A DNA stretch of 64,000 bases from Klebsiella oxytoca (GTDB taxonomy: Bacteria; Pseudomonadota; Gammaproteobacteria; Enterobacterales; Enterobacteriaceae): positions 372,001 to 436,000 of the forward strand of contig NZ_CP046115.1 in assembly GCF_009707385.1 (NCBI RefSeq), given 5' to 3'. This document shows, in pieces, positions 8,885 to 20,318 of the stretch (positions are counted from its first letter, which is position 1; every line of letters begins with the position of its first letter). The notes below the pieces were generated by a model. The model was not told the DNA's origin and did not search any database. It saw only the letters and a program-made list of their open reading frames with translations. The position numbers and the translations under genes are program-made.

Positions 8885-9421
8885 ATGAAAACCAATGTAA
8901 AAACGTTAGCTAAAATTTTAGCTTTGTCCGCCGGCTGCTCTCTGGTGGCAATATCTCATGCGGATAATACTATCACTTTTAACGGAACGGTTTCCGATAC
9001 GACCTGTACCGCTACCATTGATAATGGCGTTTCATCTATTGAGATGGGAACTGTCTCAGTTGCAGATTTAAAAGCTAATACCTATAGCGCCGCGAAGAAC
9101 TTCTCTTTCACTTTGACCGGTTGCCCTACGGACGATGGGGCTCTGACTAAAGCCAGAATTACCTTTGGTGGTGAAGCAGATAATTTTAATAGTGATTACT
9201 TTAAAAATCAGGCTTCAGAATCTCCAGCGACCAATGTTGCTGTCGCTATTTTTGATAATGCCGGAGCACTACAAAAGAACAATGCTGAAGGCTCTGATGT
9301 TGATATCTCCTCTGGCGCGGCAACTATTCCGTTTACCGTAAAAATGGCTAAGTCTGGTTCCTCTGACCCAACCAAAGGCCCAGTGAAGACAACTGTAACC
9401 TATAACGTAACATATTATTAA
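8885..9421 (+). CDS. Major fimbrial subunit, type-1-like (operon 1)
   Basis: 178 residues with a Sec signal peptide (about residues 1-26, cleaved after ISHA). The mature pilin begins DNTITFNGTVSDTTCTA, with the canonical cysteine pair at TTCTATI and TGCPTDD. The C terminus shows the alternating pattern and penultimate tyrosine (TYNVTYY) used for chaperone and donor-strand binding. It is the first gene of a pilin-chaperone-usher-pilin-adhesin operon. A strong GGGGAA ribosome site precedes the ATG. It was probably acquired horizontally, judging from its composition relative to its neighbours. Confidence 0.93.
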   Translation: MKTNVKTLAKILALSAGCSLVAISHADNTITFNGTVSDTTCTATIDNGVSSIEMGTVSVADLKANTYSAAKNFSFTLTGCPTDDGALTKARITFGGEADNFNSDYFKNQASESPATNVAVAIFDNAGALQKNNAEGSDVDISSGAATIPFTVKMAKSGSSDPTKGPVKTTVTYNVTYY

Positions 9422-9477
9422 TTAAGCCATAAATATATAAAGGGAAAGCTATATGCTTTCCCTGTTTGGACAAAAAC

Positions 9478-10164
9478 ATGAACAGATTATTATGTATTGT
9501 TTGTTTTTTTCTTTGTATTTCAGTATCGCAGGCTAGCGTAGTTGTTGGCGGCACGCGCGTTATCTTCGATGGTACACAAAAGACAACCACGGTGTCTGTT
9601 CAGAATAAAGATAACGTTACAAATATCGTTCAGTCATGGTTATCCATCGTGGATGAGGCGTCACCCGCGAAAGATTCATTTATTACTACGCCCCCTCTTT
9701 TTCGCTTGAAGGCGGGTGAGCAGGGATTTGTCCGTATACTTCGTACAGGCAAACCTCTGGCAGAAGATCGCGAGTCTATGCTTTGGCTCAATATTAAAGG
9801 GATTCCTGCCGCGGATGATGTGCCAGATAAAAATATGGTGCAATTTGCGATTAACTCCAGAATCAAACTTATTTATCGACCCGCCGCCTTAAAAAAGGCG
9901 ATTCCGGAAGACTTCGCTGAAAAGCTGCAATGGTCAAGTGATGGCAGAGGGATTAAGGTAAAAAATGACTCTCCTCTGTATATGAATTTTTCTGAGATAT
10001 TTATTAATGGTAAAGCAGTACCCGAGGCGTGGTTTGTTGCACCTTATTCAACGATAAAAATACCGGTAGCAAGTGCCTCTTCATCTGGGAAAAGAGAAGT
10101 CACATGGAGTGTGATCAATGATTATGGTATGTCAGGACCAAAATATAAGGCCATTCTTCAATAG
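9478..10164 (+). CDS. Periplasmic fimbrial chaperone (operon 1)
   Basis: 228 residues in PapD/FimC style. A signal peptide ends at SQA; strand A1 is SVVVGGTRVIFDG, followed by the conserved SMLWLNIKGIP region that contributes to the subunit-binding groove and FAINSRIKLIYRP (domain boundary). The C terminus is a second Ig-like domain ending WSVINDYGMSG. The start is set at the ATG at 9478, with GGA 8 nt upstream; an in-frame TTG at 9466 is weaker. The 3' end overlaps the longest usher reading frame by 47 nt. Confidence 0.92.
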   Translation: MNRLLCIVCFFLCISVSQASVVVGGTRVIFDGTQKTTTVSVQNKDNVTNIVQSWLSIVDEASPAKDSFITTPPLFRLKAGEQGFVRILRTGKPLAEDRESMLWLNIKGIPAADDVPDKNMVQFAINSRIKLIYRPAALKKAIPEDFAEKLQWSSDGRGIKVKNDSPLYMNFSEIFINGKAVPEAWFVAPYSTIKIPVASASSSGKREVTWSVINDYGMSGPKYKAILQ

Positions 10165-12709
10165 CGTTGGATGGAATGATGCATTCTCATTGAAAAGCAG
10201 CTATATCGCCATTGTTTGCTGTCTTGGTTCGATTCCGTTACCGTCTGGCGCCGGGGAGTATTTTAACCCGCACTTACTTGAAGTTAACGAAACCGGGGCG
10301 ACAGCCGTAGATTTATCTTATATTTCCCAGGAAACCGTGCCTCCGGGCAAATACAACCTCGATATCTATATTAACGACAAATTTATTGCTGCTGAATCTA
10401 TCGTATTTAAGCCCCAAAATGAAGGTAGTGATTCGTCTGCTCAGCCGTGTATTAGCATTGCGCAACTGAAAGAGTGGTCGATAAAAACTCAGGATTATCC
10501 TGAACTTGCGAGCGTAGGCTCCGAGTGCGCAAAACTGTCTGCAATACCAGGATGGGAAACGGCGGTATTGCTTTCGCAGCAGCGGGTCGATTTTACCTTG
10601 CCTCAGATCGCGATGATGCGCCGCCCTCAGGGCTATGTCGCTGAGAACCAATGGCAGCAGGGAATCACCGCCGGGTTGCTTAACTACAATCTTTCAGGGC
10701 AAAAAACCGATCCGCGGCACGGTGGAGAATCGACATCCAGCCAGTTTCTCAGTCTGCAGCCGGGGCTGAACGTTGGGCCATGGCGTTTACGTAATTACAG
10801 CACCCTTAATCATAATGATGATGGCAACCAGTGGGACTCCGTCTACAGCTATATTTCGCGTGATATCCACACCCTGAAAGGCCAACTGATATTAGGTCAG
10901 ACTTACACTTCCTCAGGCATCTTTGACAGCATCAGCTTCACCGGTTTGCAGTTGAATTCAGATAAAGAGATGTTGCCGGACAGCATGAATGGCTTTGCGC
11001 CGGTGATCAAGGGAATCGCCCGGACTACCGCGGACGTTACGGTATATCAGAACGGTTACAGCATCTATAAAACCACGGTCTCTCCCGGGGCATTCGAGAT
11101 AAATGACCTTTATCCAACGGGGAGTGCGGGCGATCTCTATGTAACGGTGAAAGAGTCTGATGGCGGTGAGCAGAGCTTTGTGGTGCCCTTTGCCTCGCTG
11201 GCGATTCTCCAGCGTGAAGGGCAGGTAGACTATGCTTTCAGCAGCGGTAAAACGCGTTCGGGGAGCTCCGGTGGAAAGGAATACAATTTTCTGCAATCCA
11301 CCCTGGCCTGGGGAGCATTGAGCAACGTCACGCTGTACGGCGGTTTTCAGCAACTGGAAGATAAATATAGCAATGCGCTGCTCGGGGCCGGGTTTAATCT
11401 GGGTTCTGTCGGCGCACTCTCGTTTGATGCTTCCCAGTCCTGGGCTGAAATAAAAGAAAATCCACTAGCGGATAATACGACCTCCAGCGAGGGGCAATCT
11501 TATCGCTTGCGTTTTAGTAAAGATTTTCCATTAACGGGTACCAACTTCTCCGTCGCAGGATATCGGTATTCAACGCATGGTTATTACTCTTTGCAGAATT
11601 TTATCGATAACGCGACTGCTTATAGCGGCTGTTGTTCATCCAATGGACGGACAAAAGATCGCTTTGACGCATCGGCCTCACAGATATTTGCTGGCTTTGG
11701 CTCACTTTCCCTTTCGCTGGTTAGCGAGTCTTACTGGGATAATTCACGCATGGAGTCGCTGGGGGTAAGTTACAGTAATACCCTTGGCCGGATATCATAT
11801 TTCATCAACTACTCTTATAACCGAAATGTACAGAGTACAAGCCAGAATAGCGATAGTTCTCCATCCAGCGATAGCATTATCTCGCTGACCGTGAGCGTAC
11901 CTTTTGGCGATAGCACCTCAGCCAATTACAACATGAACAGTAGCCGCAAGGGGGACTCTACCCACAGCCTTGGTTTGAGCGGTACTGCTTTTGCGGATCG
12001 TTCTCTGAACTGGAGTGTGCTGGAGGGGTACAACGCCAGCGATAAGAGTACTTCAGGAAACGTTAACCTGAACTACCAGGGTTCTAAAGGCGAGGTGACG
12101 GCGGGATACGGCTATGACAGCTACAGCTCCCGATATAACTACTCGCTGCGCGGCGGAATGGTCGCTCATTCCGGTGGGGTAACCCTTTCCCGCTATCTTG
12201 GTGAGAGCGTGGCGCTGGTTGAAGCTCCTGGCGTCAGCGATGTGGCGGTGCTTGGGCAAACTAACGTAATGACCGATTCCGCCGGATATGCCGTCGTGCC
12301 TTTCGTTCGGCCCTATCACGAAAATAGTCTCGCCCTCAATGAGCAGCAGGTCTCGGGTGCGGAAATTGATAATATCGTCAGAACGGTGGTACCGACGCGC
12401 AGCGCTATCGTTAAGGTCAAATATGATACCTGGATTGGCTATAAGGCAATGATGACCCTGCGCTTTCATAATAAAGACGTGCCTTTTGGCGCGCTCGTTT
12501 CACTGAAAGATGAATCTCTGGATGCGAAAGACAGTAGAAGTTCCATTGTAGGCGATGCAGGACAGGTTTATCTGACGGGGCTTCCGGTAAAAGGTCGTTT
12601 ATTGGTTAAGTGGGGCGATGATAATAATTCCCGGTGCCATTTTAATTATGATTTTTCGGGAAATAAATCTACCGAGGATATTGTTTTTTATCAGGCTAAC
12701 TGTAGATGA
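10118..12709 (+). CDS. Outer-membrane fimbrial usher (operon 1)
   Basis: Up to 863 residues, the PapC/FimD size. The mature N-terminal domain starts near GEYFNPHLLEV, then the 24-strand barrel with the plug region (GFAPVIKGIARTTADVTVYQNG, FEINDLYPTG) and C-terminal domains with the terminal cysteine pair (SRCHFNYDF, QANCR). It secretes and orders the pilus subunits. The start is unsettled: ATG 10118 or 10124 overlap the chaperone gene and give a poor leader, whereas TTG at 10190 gives a cleaner signal peptide (KSSYIAIVCCLG). I give the longest form. No frameshift is seen. Confidence 0.9.
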   Translation: MIMVCQDQNIRPFFNSVGWNDAFSLKSSYIAIVCCLGSIPLPSGAGEYFNPHLLEVNETGATAVDLSYISQETVPPGKYNLDIYINDKFIAAESIVFKPQNEGSDSSAQPCISIAQLKEWSIKTQDYPELASVGSECAKLSAIPGWETAVLLSQQRVDFTLPQIAMMRRPQGYVAENQWQQGITAGLLNYNLSGQKTDPRHGGESTSSQFLSLQPGLNVGPWRLRNYSTLNHNDDGNQWDSVYSYISRDIHTLKGQLILGQTYTSSGIFDSISFTGLQLNSDKEMLPDSMNGFAPVIKGIARTTADVTVYQNGYSIYKTTVSPGAFEINDLYPTGSAGDLYVTVKESDGGEQSFVVPFASLAILQREGQVDYAFSSGKTRSGSSGGKEYNFLQSTLAWGALSNVTLYGGFQQLEDKYSNALLGAGFNLGSVGALSFDASQSWAEIKENPLADNTTSSEGQSYRLRFSKDFPLTGTNFSVAGYRYSTHGYYSLQNFIDNATAYSGCCSSNGRTKDRFDASASQIFAGFGSLSLSLVSESYWDNSRMESLGVSYSNTLGRISYFINYSYNRNVQSTSQNSDSSPSSDSIISLTVSVPFGDSTSANYNMNSSRKGDSTHSLGLSGTAFADRSLNWSVLEGYNASDKSTSGNVNLNYQGSKGEVTAGYGYDSYSSRYNYSLRGGMVAHSGGVTLSRYLGESVALVEAPGVSDVAVLGQTNVMTDSAGYAVVPFVRPYHENSLALNEQQVSGAEIDNIVRTVVPTRSAIVKVKYDTWIGYKAMMTLRFHNKDVPFGALVSLKDESLDAKDSRSSIVGDAGQVYLTGLPVKGRLLVKWGDDNNSRCHFNYDFSGNKSTEDIVFYQANCR

Positions 12710-12716
12710 GTAAAAT

Positions 12717-13307
12717 ATGAGTAGACGACATTCCCTGAGGACAGGAAGCAGGCGTTGTTCATTGGTCAAGAATTCCTGCCTGCCGGGAGCAGGTTTTATT
12801 ATTTCTTTTTTTTTAAGTTCTGGCGCCTGGGCTTATGATGCGAGCAGTACCGTTAATTTTAATATTACTGGTATGATTGAAGAACCTTCCTGTGAGGTCT
12901 CGATAAAGCCCTCTGATAATATTGACTTAGGCACCGTATCTTTTCAGCATTTGACGGGAAAACCGGGTGCTAATAGCGCAAATGTTCCTGTTTATCTTGA
13001 GTTTGAGAATTGTTCAAAAGGTACGCGTGCGGTCACCATCACGTTTAGTGGTTCTTATTATGACAGTACCTATTCGATGATATATAAAAGCGCGGCCGTT
13101 GGAACTGGGGCGAAGGGTGTTGGATTACAGCTTTTCAGTCTTAAGGATTCCAAATCATTAGGGCCCGGCGATCAATATATTTATACCTTCAGCGATGAGG
13201 CGGGGGGGCACGTTTTTGACATGATTGCCAGAATGTACACTCCTTATGGCCAGATAACCGCCGGGAAGGTGCTTTTTGCCGCTACATTCAACGTGTCTTA
13301 TAAATAA
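12717..13307 (+). CDS. Minor fimbrial subunit (operon 1)
   Basis: 196 residues. A long basic N-terminal stretch precedes a hydrophobic leader (GAGFIISFFLSSGAWA, about residues 25-40). The pilin domain follows: STVNFNITGMIEEPSCEVSI with its partner cysteine in FENCSKGTRAV, and a C-terminal TFNVSYK strand. It is spaced only 7 nt after the usher stop and is probably an adaptor or tip-fibrillum subunit linking the adhesin to the shaft. The N terminus may start later than shown, since the first ~18 residues are not typical of a signal peptide. Confidence 0.86.
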   Translation: MSRRHSLRTGSRRCSLVKNSCLPGAGFIISFFLSSGAWAYDASSTVNFNITGMIEEPSCEVSIKPSDNIDLGTVSFQHLTGKPGANSANVPVYLEFENCSKGTRAVTITFSGSYYDSTYSMIYKSAAVGTGAKGVGLQLFSLKDSKSLGPGDQYIYTFSDEAGGHVFDMIARMYTPYGQITAGKVLFAATFNVSYK

Positions 13308-13318
13308 CAGGGAAGAGT

Positions 13319-14416
13319 ATGTTCAAGAATATTATTTTACTATTGGCGTTAAGCTTTCCGATGTCTGGTTGGTCATGTGTCGATGGTGCCAACTATGGTG
13401 ATGTATCAATGACGAATCTTCCTGAGCAAGTATTAGTAAATGCGGGTAACTACTCAGCGGGCACGATTCTCTATGATTCAGGCCAGATTACACATTCAAA
13501 AACCCACGTAACAAACTGTCAGGGTAATATTTATGCCCAGTTTGCGTGGTCTTCAGATAATACTATTTCACCGGTTAGTGATGGGATATATACCACTAGT
13601 GTGCCCGGTATTGGTCTCAGAGTTAAAGTCTGGCTGAATATCACCGGTGAGTATGATGGTGATAACGATGACTTCACACCAGATTATAGCCAGCATTATA
13701 TCGGTGATGCGGACTTCTATCTGGGTAAACCTAATGGATTACTCGATTATTGGGCTGGTACAAATTATGCGCCAACCTATCAGTTACAGCTCGTAGCTAC
13801 CGGCGGAGCTATTGCCAGCAATAGCTCTCTGACGTTGAAAGATCCTATCTCGACGGTTTCGTTTAAAGACAGCTCCGGAACGATGGTTATTTCCCAACTG
13901 CATATAAACGGTACGACGAAAATCAAGTTGACGCCAATGGGTTGCACGGCTGGTTCAACCGCACTGAATTTCACAATGGGTTCGGTTAAAACGAGTGAAT
14001 TTAATCTTTCTAACAAAGTCGGTTCTGCCCAACAAACGCTCACACTGACCTGTGAACCAGGGACGAGAGCAACGATGCGGATTATTGCGACCGAAACGGA
14101 TGGAGATAACCCGGATAATAGCGTGATGGCGCTAACCCCCGGAGAGAACATTGCGACTGGCGTTGGAGTACAGTTGAATATTAACGGTGTTCCCCTCTCC
14201 CTGAATACCAATTACGCCTTATTCCCTTACAACCGAACCACGGTGACCAATCCCGGCGCGGAGGCGAGCTATACAATATTTACCGATCCAAATAACCCCG
14301 GTGGGGCCTCAGGGACAAATACGCTGTATTTTTCGACTAACTATTATAAAACCGGCGCTGAGGTTACGCCGGGTAAAGCCAATGCGAGCGGAACGATAAC
14401 CTTTATCTACAACTAA
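13319..14416 (+). CDS. Two-domain fimbrial tip adhesin (operon 1)
   Basis: 365 residues, about twice the pilin length. The signal peptide ends near SGWS. The N-terminal ~190 residues (CVDGANYGDVSMTNLP onward) look like a receptor-binding domain, and the C-terminal domain is pilin-like (KIKLTPMGCTAGSTALNFTMG to GTITFIYN) with a second cysteine at LTCEPG. It ends the operon and is followed by a terminator shared with actP. Receptor specificity cannot be inferred; the lectin domain shows no motif I can name. Confidence 0.88.
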   Translation: MFKNIILLLALSFPMSGWSCVDGANYGDVSMTNLPEQVLVNAGNYSAGTILYDSGQITHSKTHVTNCQGNIYAQFAWSSDNTISPVSDGIYTTSVPGIGLRVKVWLNITGEYDGDNDDFTPDYSQHYIGDADFYLGKPNGLLDYWAGTNYAPTYQLQLVATGGAIASNSSLTLKDPISTVSFKDSSGTMVISQLHINGTTKIKLTPMGCTAGSTALNFTMGSVKTSEFNLSNKVGSAQQTLTLTCEPGTRATMRIIATETDGDNPDNSVMALTPGENIATGVGVQLNINGVPLSLNTNYALFPYNRTTVTNPGAEASYTIFTDPNNPGGASGTNTLYFSTNYYKTGAEVTPGKANASGTITFIYN

Positions 14417-14419
14417 AAT

Positions 14420-14445
14420 ATTCCCCGACCTCCAGGTCGGGGAAT
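14420..14445. terminator. Bidirectional terminator between fimbrial adhesin and actP
   Basis: Perfect 11-bp stem ATTCCCCGACC / GGTCGGGGAAT with a 4-nt loop, placed between two convergent genes whose stops are only 35 nt apart. Confidence 0.88.
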
Positions 14446-14451
14446 GAGAGT

Positions 14452-16412
<1,961 letters not shown>

Positions 16413-16555
16413 CGTAGCGTCTCCAGAGGTTCCCTTTTCGTCATCCACGCGCCGGTCGTCGGCAACACTCATCCGCCCGGCAGTTAACTGTCGGGAATCA
16501 GCCTGTTTTCCGCTTTCCTGCTACCTGAAATCCTTAGGGGAGTCTTTATTTATGT

Positions 16556-16577
16556 CCTCTCCCCTTATGGGGAGAGG
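16556..16577. other. Intercistronic stem-loop between acs and yjcH
   Basis: Perfect 9-bp stem CCTCTCCCC / GGGGAGAGG with a TTAT loop in the 184-nt gap after the acs stop. It has no T run, so it may be an mRNA-stabilising or processing structure rather than a strong terminator. Confidence 0.6.
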
Positions 16578-16596
16578 GTGTAGGGGATCGGTTGGT

Positions 16597-18555
16597 TTAT
16601 GATGGCATAGCGATGGCCTGCTTCTCTTCGAGCAGTTTTTCCACCACGCCAGGATCGGCGAGCGTTGAGGTATCGCCGAGGTTGCTGGTATCGCCCGCGG
16701 CAATTTTGCGCAGAATACGACGCATAATTTTGCCCGAGCGGGTTTTGGGTAAGGAATCTGTCCAGTGCAGCACGTCCGGCGTCGCCAGCGGACCAATCTC
16801 TTTTCTTACCCAGTTGCGAACTTCGGCGTACAGCTCCGGCGTCGGTTCTTCGCCATGGTTAAGCGTGACGTAGGCGTAGATCGCCTGGCCTTTAATATTA
16901 TGCGGAATACCTACCACCGCCGCTTCGGCGATTTTCGGATGCGACACCAGCGCTGATTCGATTTCGGCGGTTCCGAGACGGTGGCCGGAAACGTTGAGCA
17001 CGTCATCGACGCGCCCGGTGATCCAGTAGTAACCATCTTCGTCACGGCGCGCGCCGTCGCCGCTGAAGTACATATTTTTAAAGGTCGAGAAGTAGGTCTG
17101 TTCGAAGCGTTCGTGATCGCCAAACAGCGTGCGCGCCTGGCCCGGCCAGGAGTCGGCAATCGCCAGGTTACCTTCGGTCGCGCCTTCCAGCGGCGTGCCT
17201 TCGTTATCCACCAGTACCGGCTGGACGCCAAAGAACGGACGCGTGGCGGAACCCGCCTTCAGCTCAATAGCGCCAGGCAGAGGCGTGATCATAAAGCCGC
17301 CGGTTTCGGTTTGCCACCAGGTATCCATGACCGGGCACTTCTCTTTGCCGATCTTCTTCCAGTACCACTCCCAGGCTTCCGGGTTAATCGGTTCGCCAAC
17401 GGATCCAAGAATGCGCAGGGACGAGCGGTCGGTACCTTCGATAGCCTTATCGCCTTCAGCCATCAGCGCGCGGATCGCCGTGGGGGCGGTATAAAGAATG
17501 TTGACCTGATGTTTATCCACCACCTGACACATACGCGCAGGCGTCGGCCAGTTTGGCACGCCTTCGAACATCAGCGTCGTCGCGCCGCAGGCCAGCGGAC
17601 CGTACAGCAGGTAGCTATGGCCGGTGACCCAGCCGACGTCGGCGGTACACCAGTAGATATCGCCTGGATGGTAATCAAAAACGTATTTGAAGGTTGAGGC
17701 CGCATAGACCAGGTAGCCGCCGGTGGTGTGCAGCACGCCTTTTGGTTTTCCGGTCGAACCGGAGGTGTAAAGGATGAACAGCGGGTCTTCAGCGTTCATC
17801 TCTTCGGGCTGGTGTTCCGCGCTGGCCTTCTCAATCAGATCGCTCCACCACAGGTCGCGACCTTCCTGCCAGTCGATTTTGCCGCCGGTGCGTTTGAGGA
17901 CCACTACGTGTTCGACGCTTTTGACATTCGGGTTCTTCAACGCGTCATCGACATTCTTCTTCAGCGGGATCGCGCGACCGGCGCGCAGACCTTCATCAGA
18001 GGTAATGACCAGACGGGAGTTCGAGTCGATGATGCGACCGGCGACCGCTTCCGGCGAGAAGCCGCCGAAAATCACCGAGTGAATAGCGCCGATGCGGGCG
18101 CAGGCCAGCATGGCTACCGCCGCTTCCGGCACCATTGGCATATAGATAGCGACAACATCGCCCTTTTTAATGCCGAGGTCGAGCAGGACGTTAGCAAAGC
18201 GACAGACGTCGCGGTGTAGCTCGCGATAGGTGATATTTTTGCTCTGGCTGGCGTCGTCGCCTTCCCAGATGATGGCCGTCTGGTCGCCGCGCTCCGCCAG
18301 ATGGCGATCGAGACAGTTAGCGGCCAGGTTAAGGGTACCGTCTTCGTACCATTTGATGGAAATATTGCCCGGCGCGAAAGAGGTGTTTTTCACGCGCGTG
18401 TAGGGTTTCATCCAGTCAAGGATTTTGCCCTGCTCGCCCCAGAAGGCCTCAGGATCGGTGACGGACTGCTGATACTGCGCCTGGTACTGCTCCGGGTTAA
18501 TCAGGCAACGTTCCGCAATGTTAGCGGGAATAGAGTGCTTATGTATTTGGCTCAT
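16597..18555 (-). CDS. acs: Acetyl-CoA synthetase
   Basis: 652 residues, identical in length to E. coli Acs, which converts acetate, ATP and CoA to acetyl-CoA through acetyl-AMP. The ANL-superfamily P-loop [18 protein letters not shown] is near residue 265 and the WWQTETGG motif near 414. The C-terminal acetylation-site lysine lies in RSGKIMRR (Lys609 in E. coli), the residue switched by Pat/CobB. It is the first gene of acs-yjcH-actP. Here it is divergent from gltP rather than from nrfA as in E. coli. Confidence 0.98.
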   Translation of the reverse strand: MSQIHKHSIPANIAERCLINPEQYQAQYQQSVTDPEAFWGEQGKILDWMKPYTRVKNTSFAPGNISIKWYEDGTLNLAANCLDRHLAERGDQTAIIWEGDDASQSKNITYRELHRDVCRFANVLLDLGIKKGDVVAIYMPMVPEAAVAMLACARIGAIHSVIFGGFSPEAVAGRIIDSNSRLVITSDEGLRAGRAIPLKKNVDDALKNPNVKSVEHVVVLKRTGGKIDWQEGRDLWWSDLIEKASAEHQPEEMNAEDPLFILYTSGSTGKPKGVLHTTGGYLVYAASTFKYVFDYHPGDIYWCTADVGWVTGHSYLLYGPLACGATTLMFEGVPNWPTPARMCQVVDKHQVNILYTAPTAIRALMAEGDKAIEGTDRSSLRILGSVGEPINPEAWEWYWKKIGKEKCPVMDTWWQTETGGFMITPLPGAIELKAGSATRPFFGVQPVLVDNEGTPLEGATEGNLAIADSWPGQARTLFGDHERFEQTYFSTFKNMYFSGDGARRDEDGYYWITGRVDDVLNVSGHRLGTAEIESALVSHPKIAEAAVVGIPHNIKGQAIYAYVTLNHGEEPTPELYAEVRNWVRKEIGPLATPDVLHWTDSLPKTRSGKIMRRILRKIAAGDTSNLGDTSTLADPGVVEKLLEEKQAIAMPS

Positions 18556-18967
18556 GGCTTTTTTTCTCCTGTAGGTTGTTAAATATATGTCAAATAAACG
18601 TTAATAGTAGGGGCTTTGACGGCTTTGTTTGCTATTTGGGGGACAGATCACGCATTGATTGAACTGAATGAAAATCAATCAAATGAAACTTTGAGGTGAA
18701 ATAATTTCTGCAATAGATTTATAGAAATTGAATGTGTTAAATATTTTTTATAACAAATACTTATGCAAGATAAGTTGGGGATATTAGCGAGTTTATGCAT
18801 AAAACCAGAGTAAACCGCTGTTCTTAAAGACTTGCGCAGCATACCGTGCAAATGATACTGATATTGCGCGTTAAATAACCCCGCAAAACAACGCAACACA
18901 ATTCATACCTCCTTTCAGGAGGAGCTATTACCTTCTGGAATGGTGCCTTTCATTGAGGAAGTCTGTA
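18556..18967. promoter_or_regulatory. acs/gltP divergent intergenic region
   Basis: 412 bp with no gene. It carries the promoters of acs (leftward) and gltP (rightward) in AT-rich sequence. CRP/FNR/Fis control is known for acs in E. coli, but I could not identify a convincing CRP palindrome by eye. The nrfABCDEFG operon that fills this interval in E. coli is absent and leaves no visible remnant. Confidence 0.6.
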
Positions 18968-20281
18968 GTGAAGAAAAAAACAAAAGTCAGCCTTGCCTGG
19001 CAAATTTTGCTGGCCCTTGTGCTGGGCATACTTCTGGGCAGTTACCTGCATTACCACGCCGAAAGCCGTGATTGGTTAATCTCAAACTTGCTGACCCCGG
19101 CGGGCGATATCTTTATCCATCTGATTAAAATGATCGTTGTACCCATCGTGATTTCGACCCTGGTGGTTGGGATTGCGGGCGTGGGCGATGCAAAGCAGCT
19201 GGGCCGTATCGGCGCGAAAACTATTATCTATTTTGAAGTGATCACCACGGTGGCCATTGTGCTGGGTATCACCCTGGCTAACGTCTTCCAGCCTGGGACC
19301 GGGATTGATATGTCCCAGCTGGCGGCGGTAGATATATCAAAATATCAAAACACCACGGCGGAGGTGCAGAGCCACGCGCATGGCCTGATGGGCACCATTC
19401 TTTCGCTGGTGCCGACCAATATCGTCGCCTCAATGGCGAAAGGCGATATGCTGCCGATAATCTTCTTCTCGGTGCTGTTTGGTCTGGGCCTCTCCTCGTT
19501 GCCCGCCACCCACCGTGACCCGCTGGTTACCGTGTTCCGCTCTATCTCCGAAACCATGTTCAAAGTGACGCACATGGTGATGCGCTACGCACCAGTCGGT
19601 GTGTTCGCGCTGATTTCGGTGACCGTTGCGACCTTCGGCTTCGCCTCGCTGTGGCCGCTGGCTAAGCTGGTGATTCTGGTTTACTTTGCGATCCTGTTCT
19701 TCGCGCTGGTGGTGCTCGGCATCGTTGCGCGGGTATGCGGACTGAGCATCTGGATCCTGATTCGTATTCTGAAAGATGAGCTGATTCTGGCCTACTCTAC
19801 CGCCAGCTCTGAGAGCGTGCTGCCGCGTATTATTGAGAAGATGGAAGCCTATGGCGCGCCGGCATCAATCACCAGCTTCGTGGTGCCTACCGGCTACTCG
19901 TTTAACCTTGATGGTTCAACGTTATATCAGAGTATTGCGGCCATCTTTATTGCCCAGCTGTACGGTATCGACCTGTCTATCTGGCAGGAAATTACGCTCG
20001 TGCTGACGCTGATGGTGACGTCGAAAGGGATCGCGGGCGTACCGGGCGTTTCCTTTGTGGTGCTGCTGGCGACGCTGGGCAGCGTGGGTATTCCGCTGGA
20101 AGGCCTGGCGTTTATCGCTGGCGTTGACCGTATCCTCGATATGGCGCGTACCGCTCTGAACGTCGTGGGCAACGCGCTGGCGGTGCTGGTTATCGCTAAG
20201 TGGGAACACAAGTTTGACCGCAAAAAAGCGCTGGCGTATGAGCGTGAAGTGCTGGGCAAATTTGATAAAACGGCCCAATAA
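18968..20281 (+). CDS. gltP: Glutamate/aspartate:proton symporter GltP
   Basis: 437 residues with a GTG start at 18968, giving the E. coli length. GAGGAAG lies 7-14 nt upstream, and the longer TTG-started form would place this ribosome site inside the gene. It is a DAACS family transporter: the serine-rich reentrant loop STASSESVLPRIIEKM, the GYSFNLDGSTLYQ motif and the substrate-coordinating DRILDMARTALNVVGN near the C terminus are all intact. It imports L-glutamate and L-aspartate. A strong terminator follows. Confidence 0.96.
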   Translation: MKKKTKVSLAWQILLALVLGILLGSYLHYHAESRDWLISNLLTPAGDIFIHLIKMIVVPIVISTLVVGIAGVGDAKQLGRIGAKTIIYFEVITTVAIVLGITLANVFQPGTGIDMSQLAAVDISKYQNTTAEVQSHAHGLMGTILSLVPTNIVASMAKGDMLPIIFFSVLFGLGLSSLPATHRDPLVTVFRSISETMFKVTHMVMRYAPVGVFALISVTVATFGFASLWPLAKLVILVYFAILFFALVVLGIVARVCGLSIWILIRILKDELILAYSTASSESVLPRIIEKMEAYGAPASITSFVVPTGYSFNLDGSTLYQSIAAIFIAQLYGIDLSIWQEITLVLTLMVTSKGIAGVPGVSFVVLLATLGSVGIPLEGLAFIAGVDRILDMARTALNVVGNALAVLVIAKWEHKFDRKKALAYEREVLGKFDKTAQ

Positions 20282-20289
20282 AACAGCAG

Positions 20290-20318
20290 GCCCGGTGACA
20301 TCGCACCGGGCTTTTTTT
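20290..20318 (+). terminator. Rho-independent terminator of gltP
   Basis: Stem GCCCGGTG / CACCGGGC followed by seven T. It abuts the convergent yjcO stop and may also serve yjcO. Confidence 0.92.
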
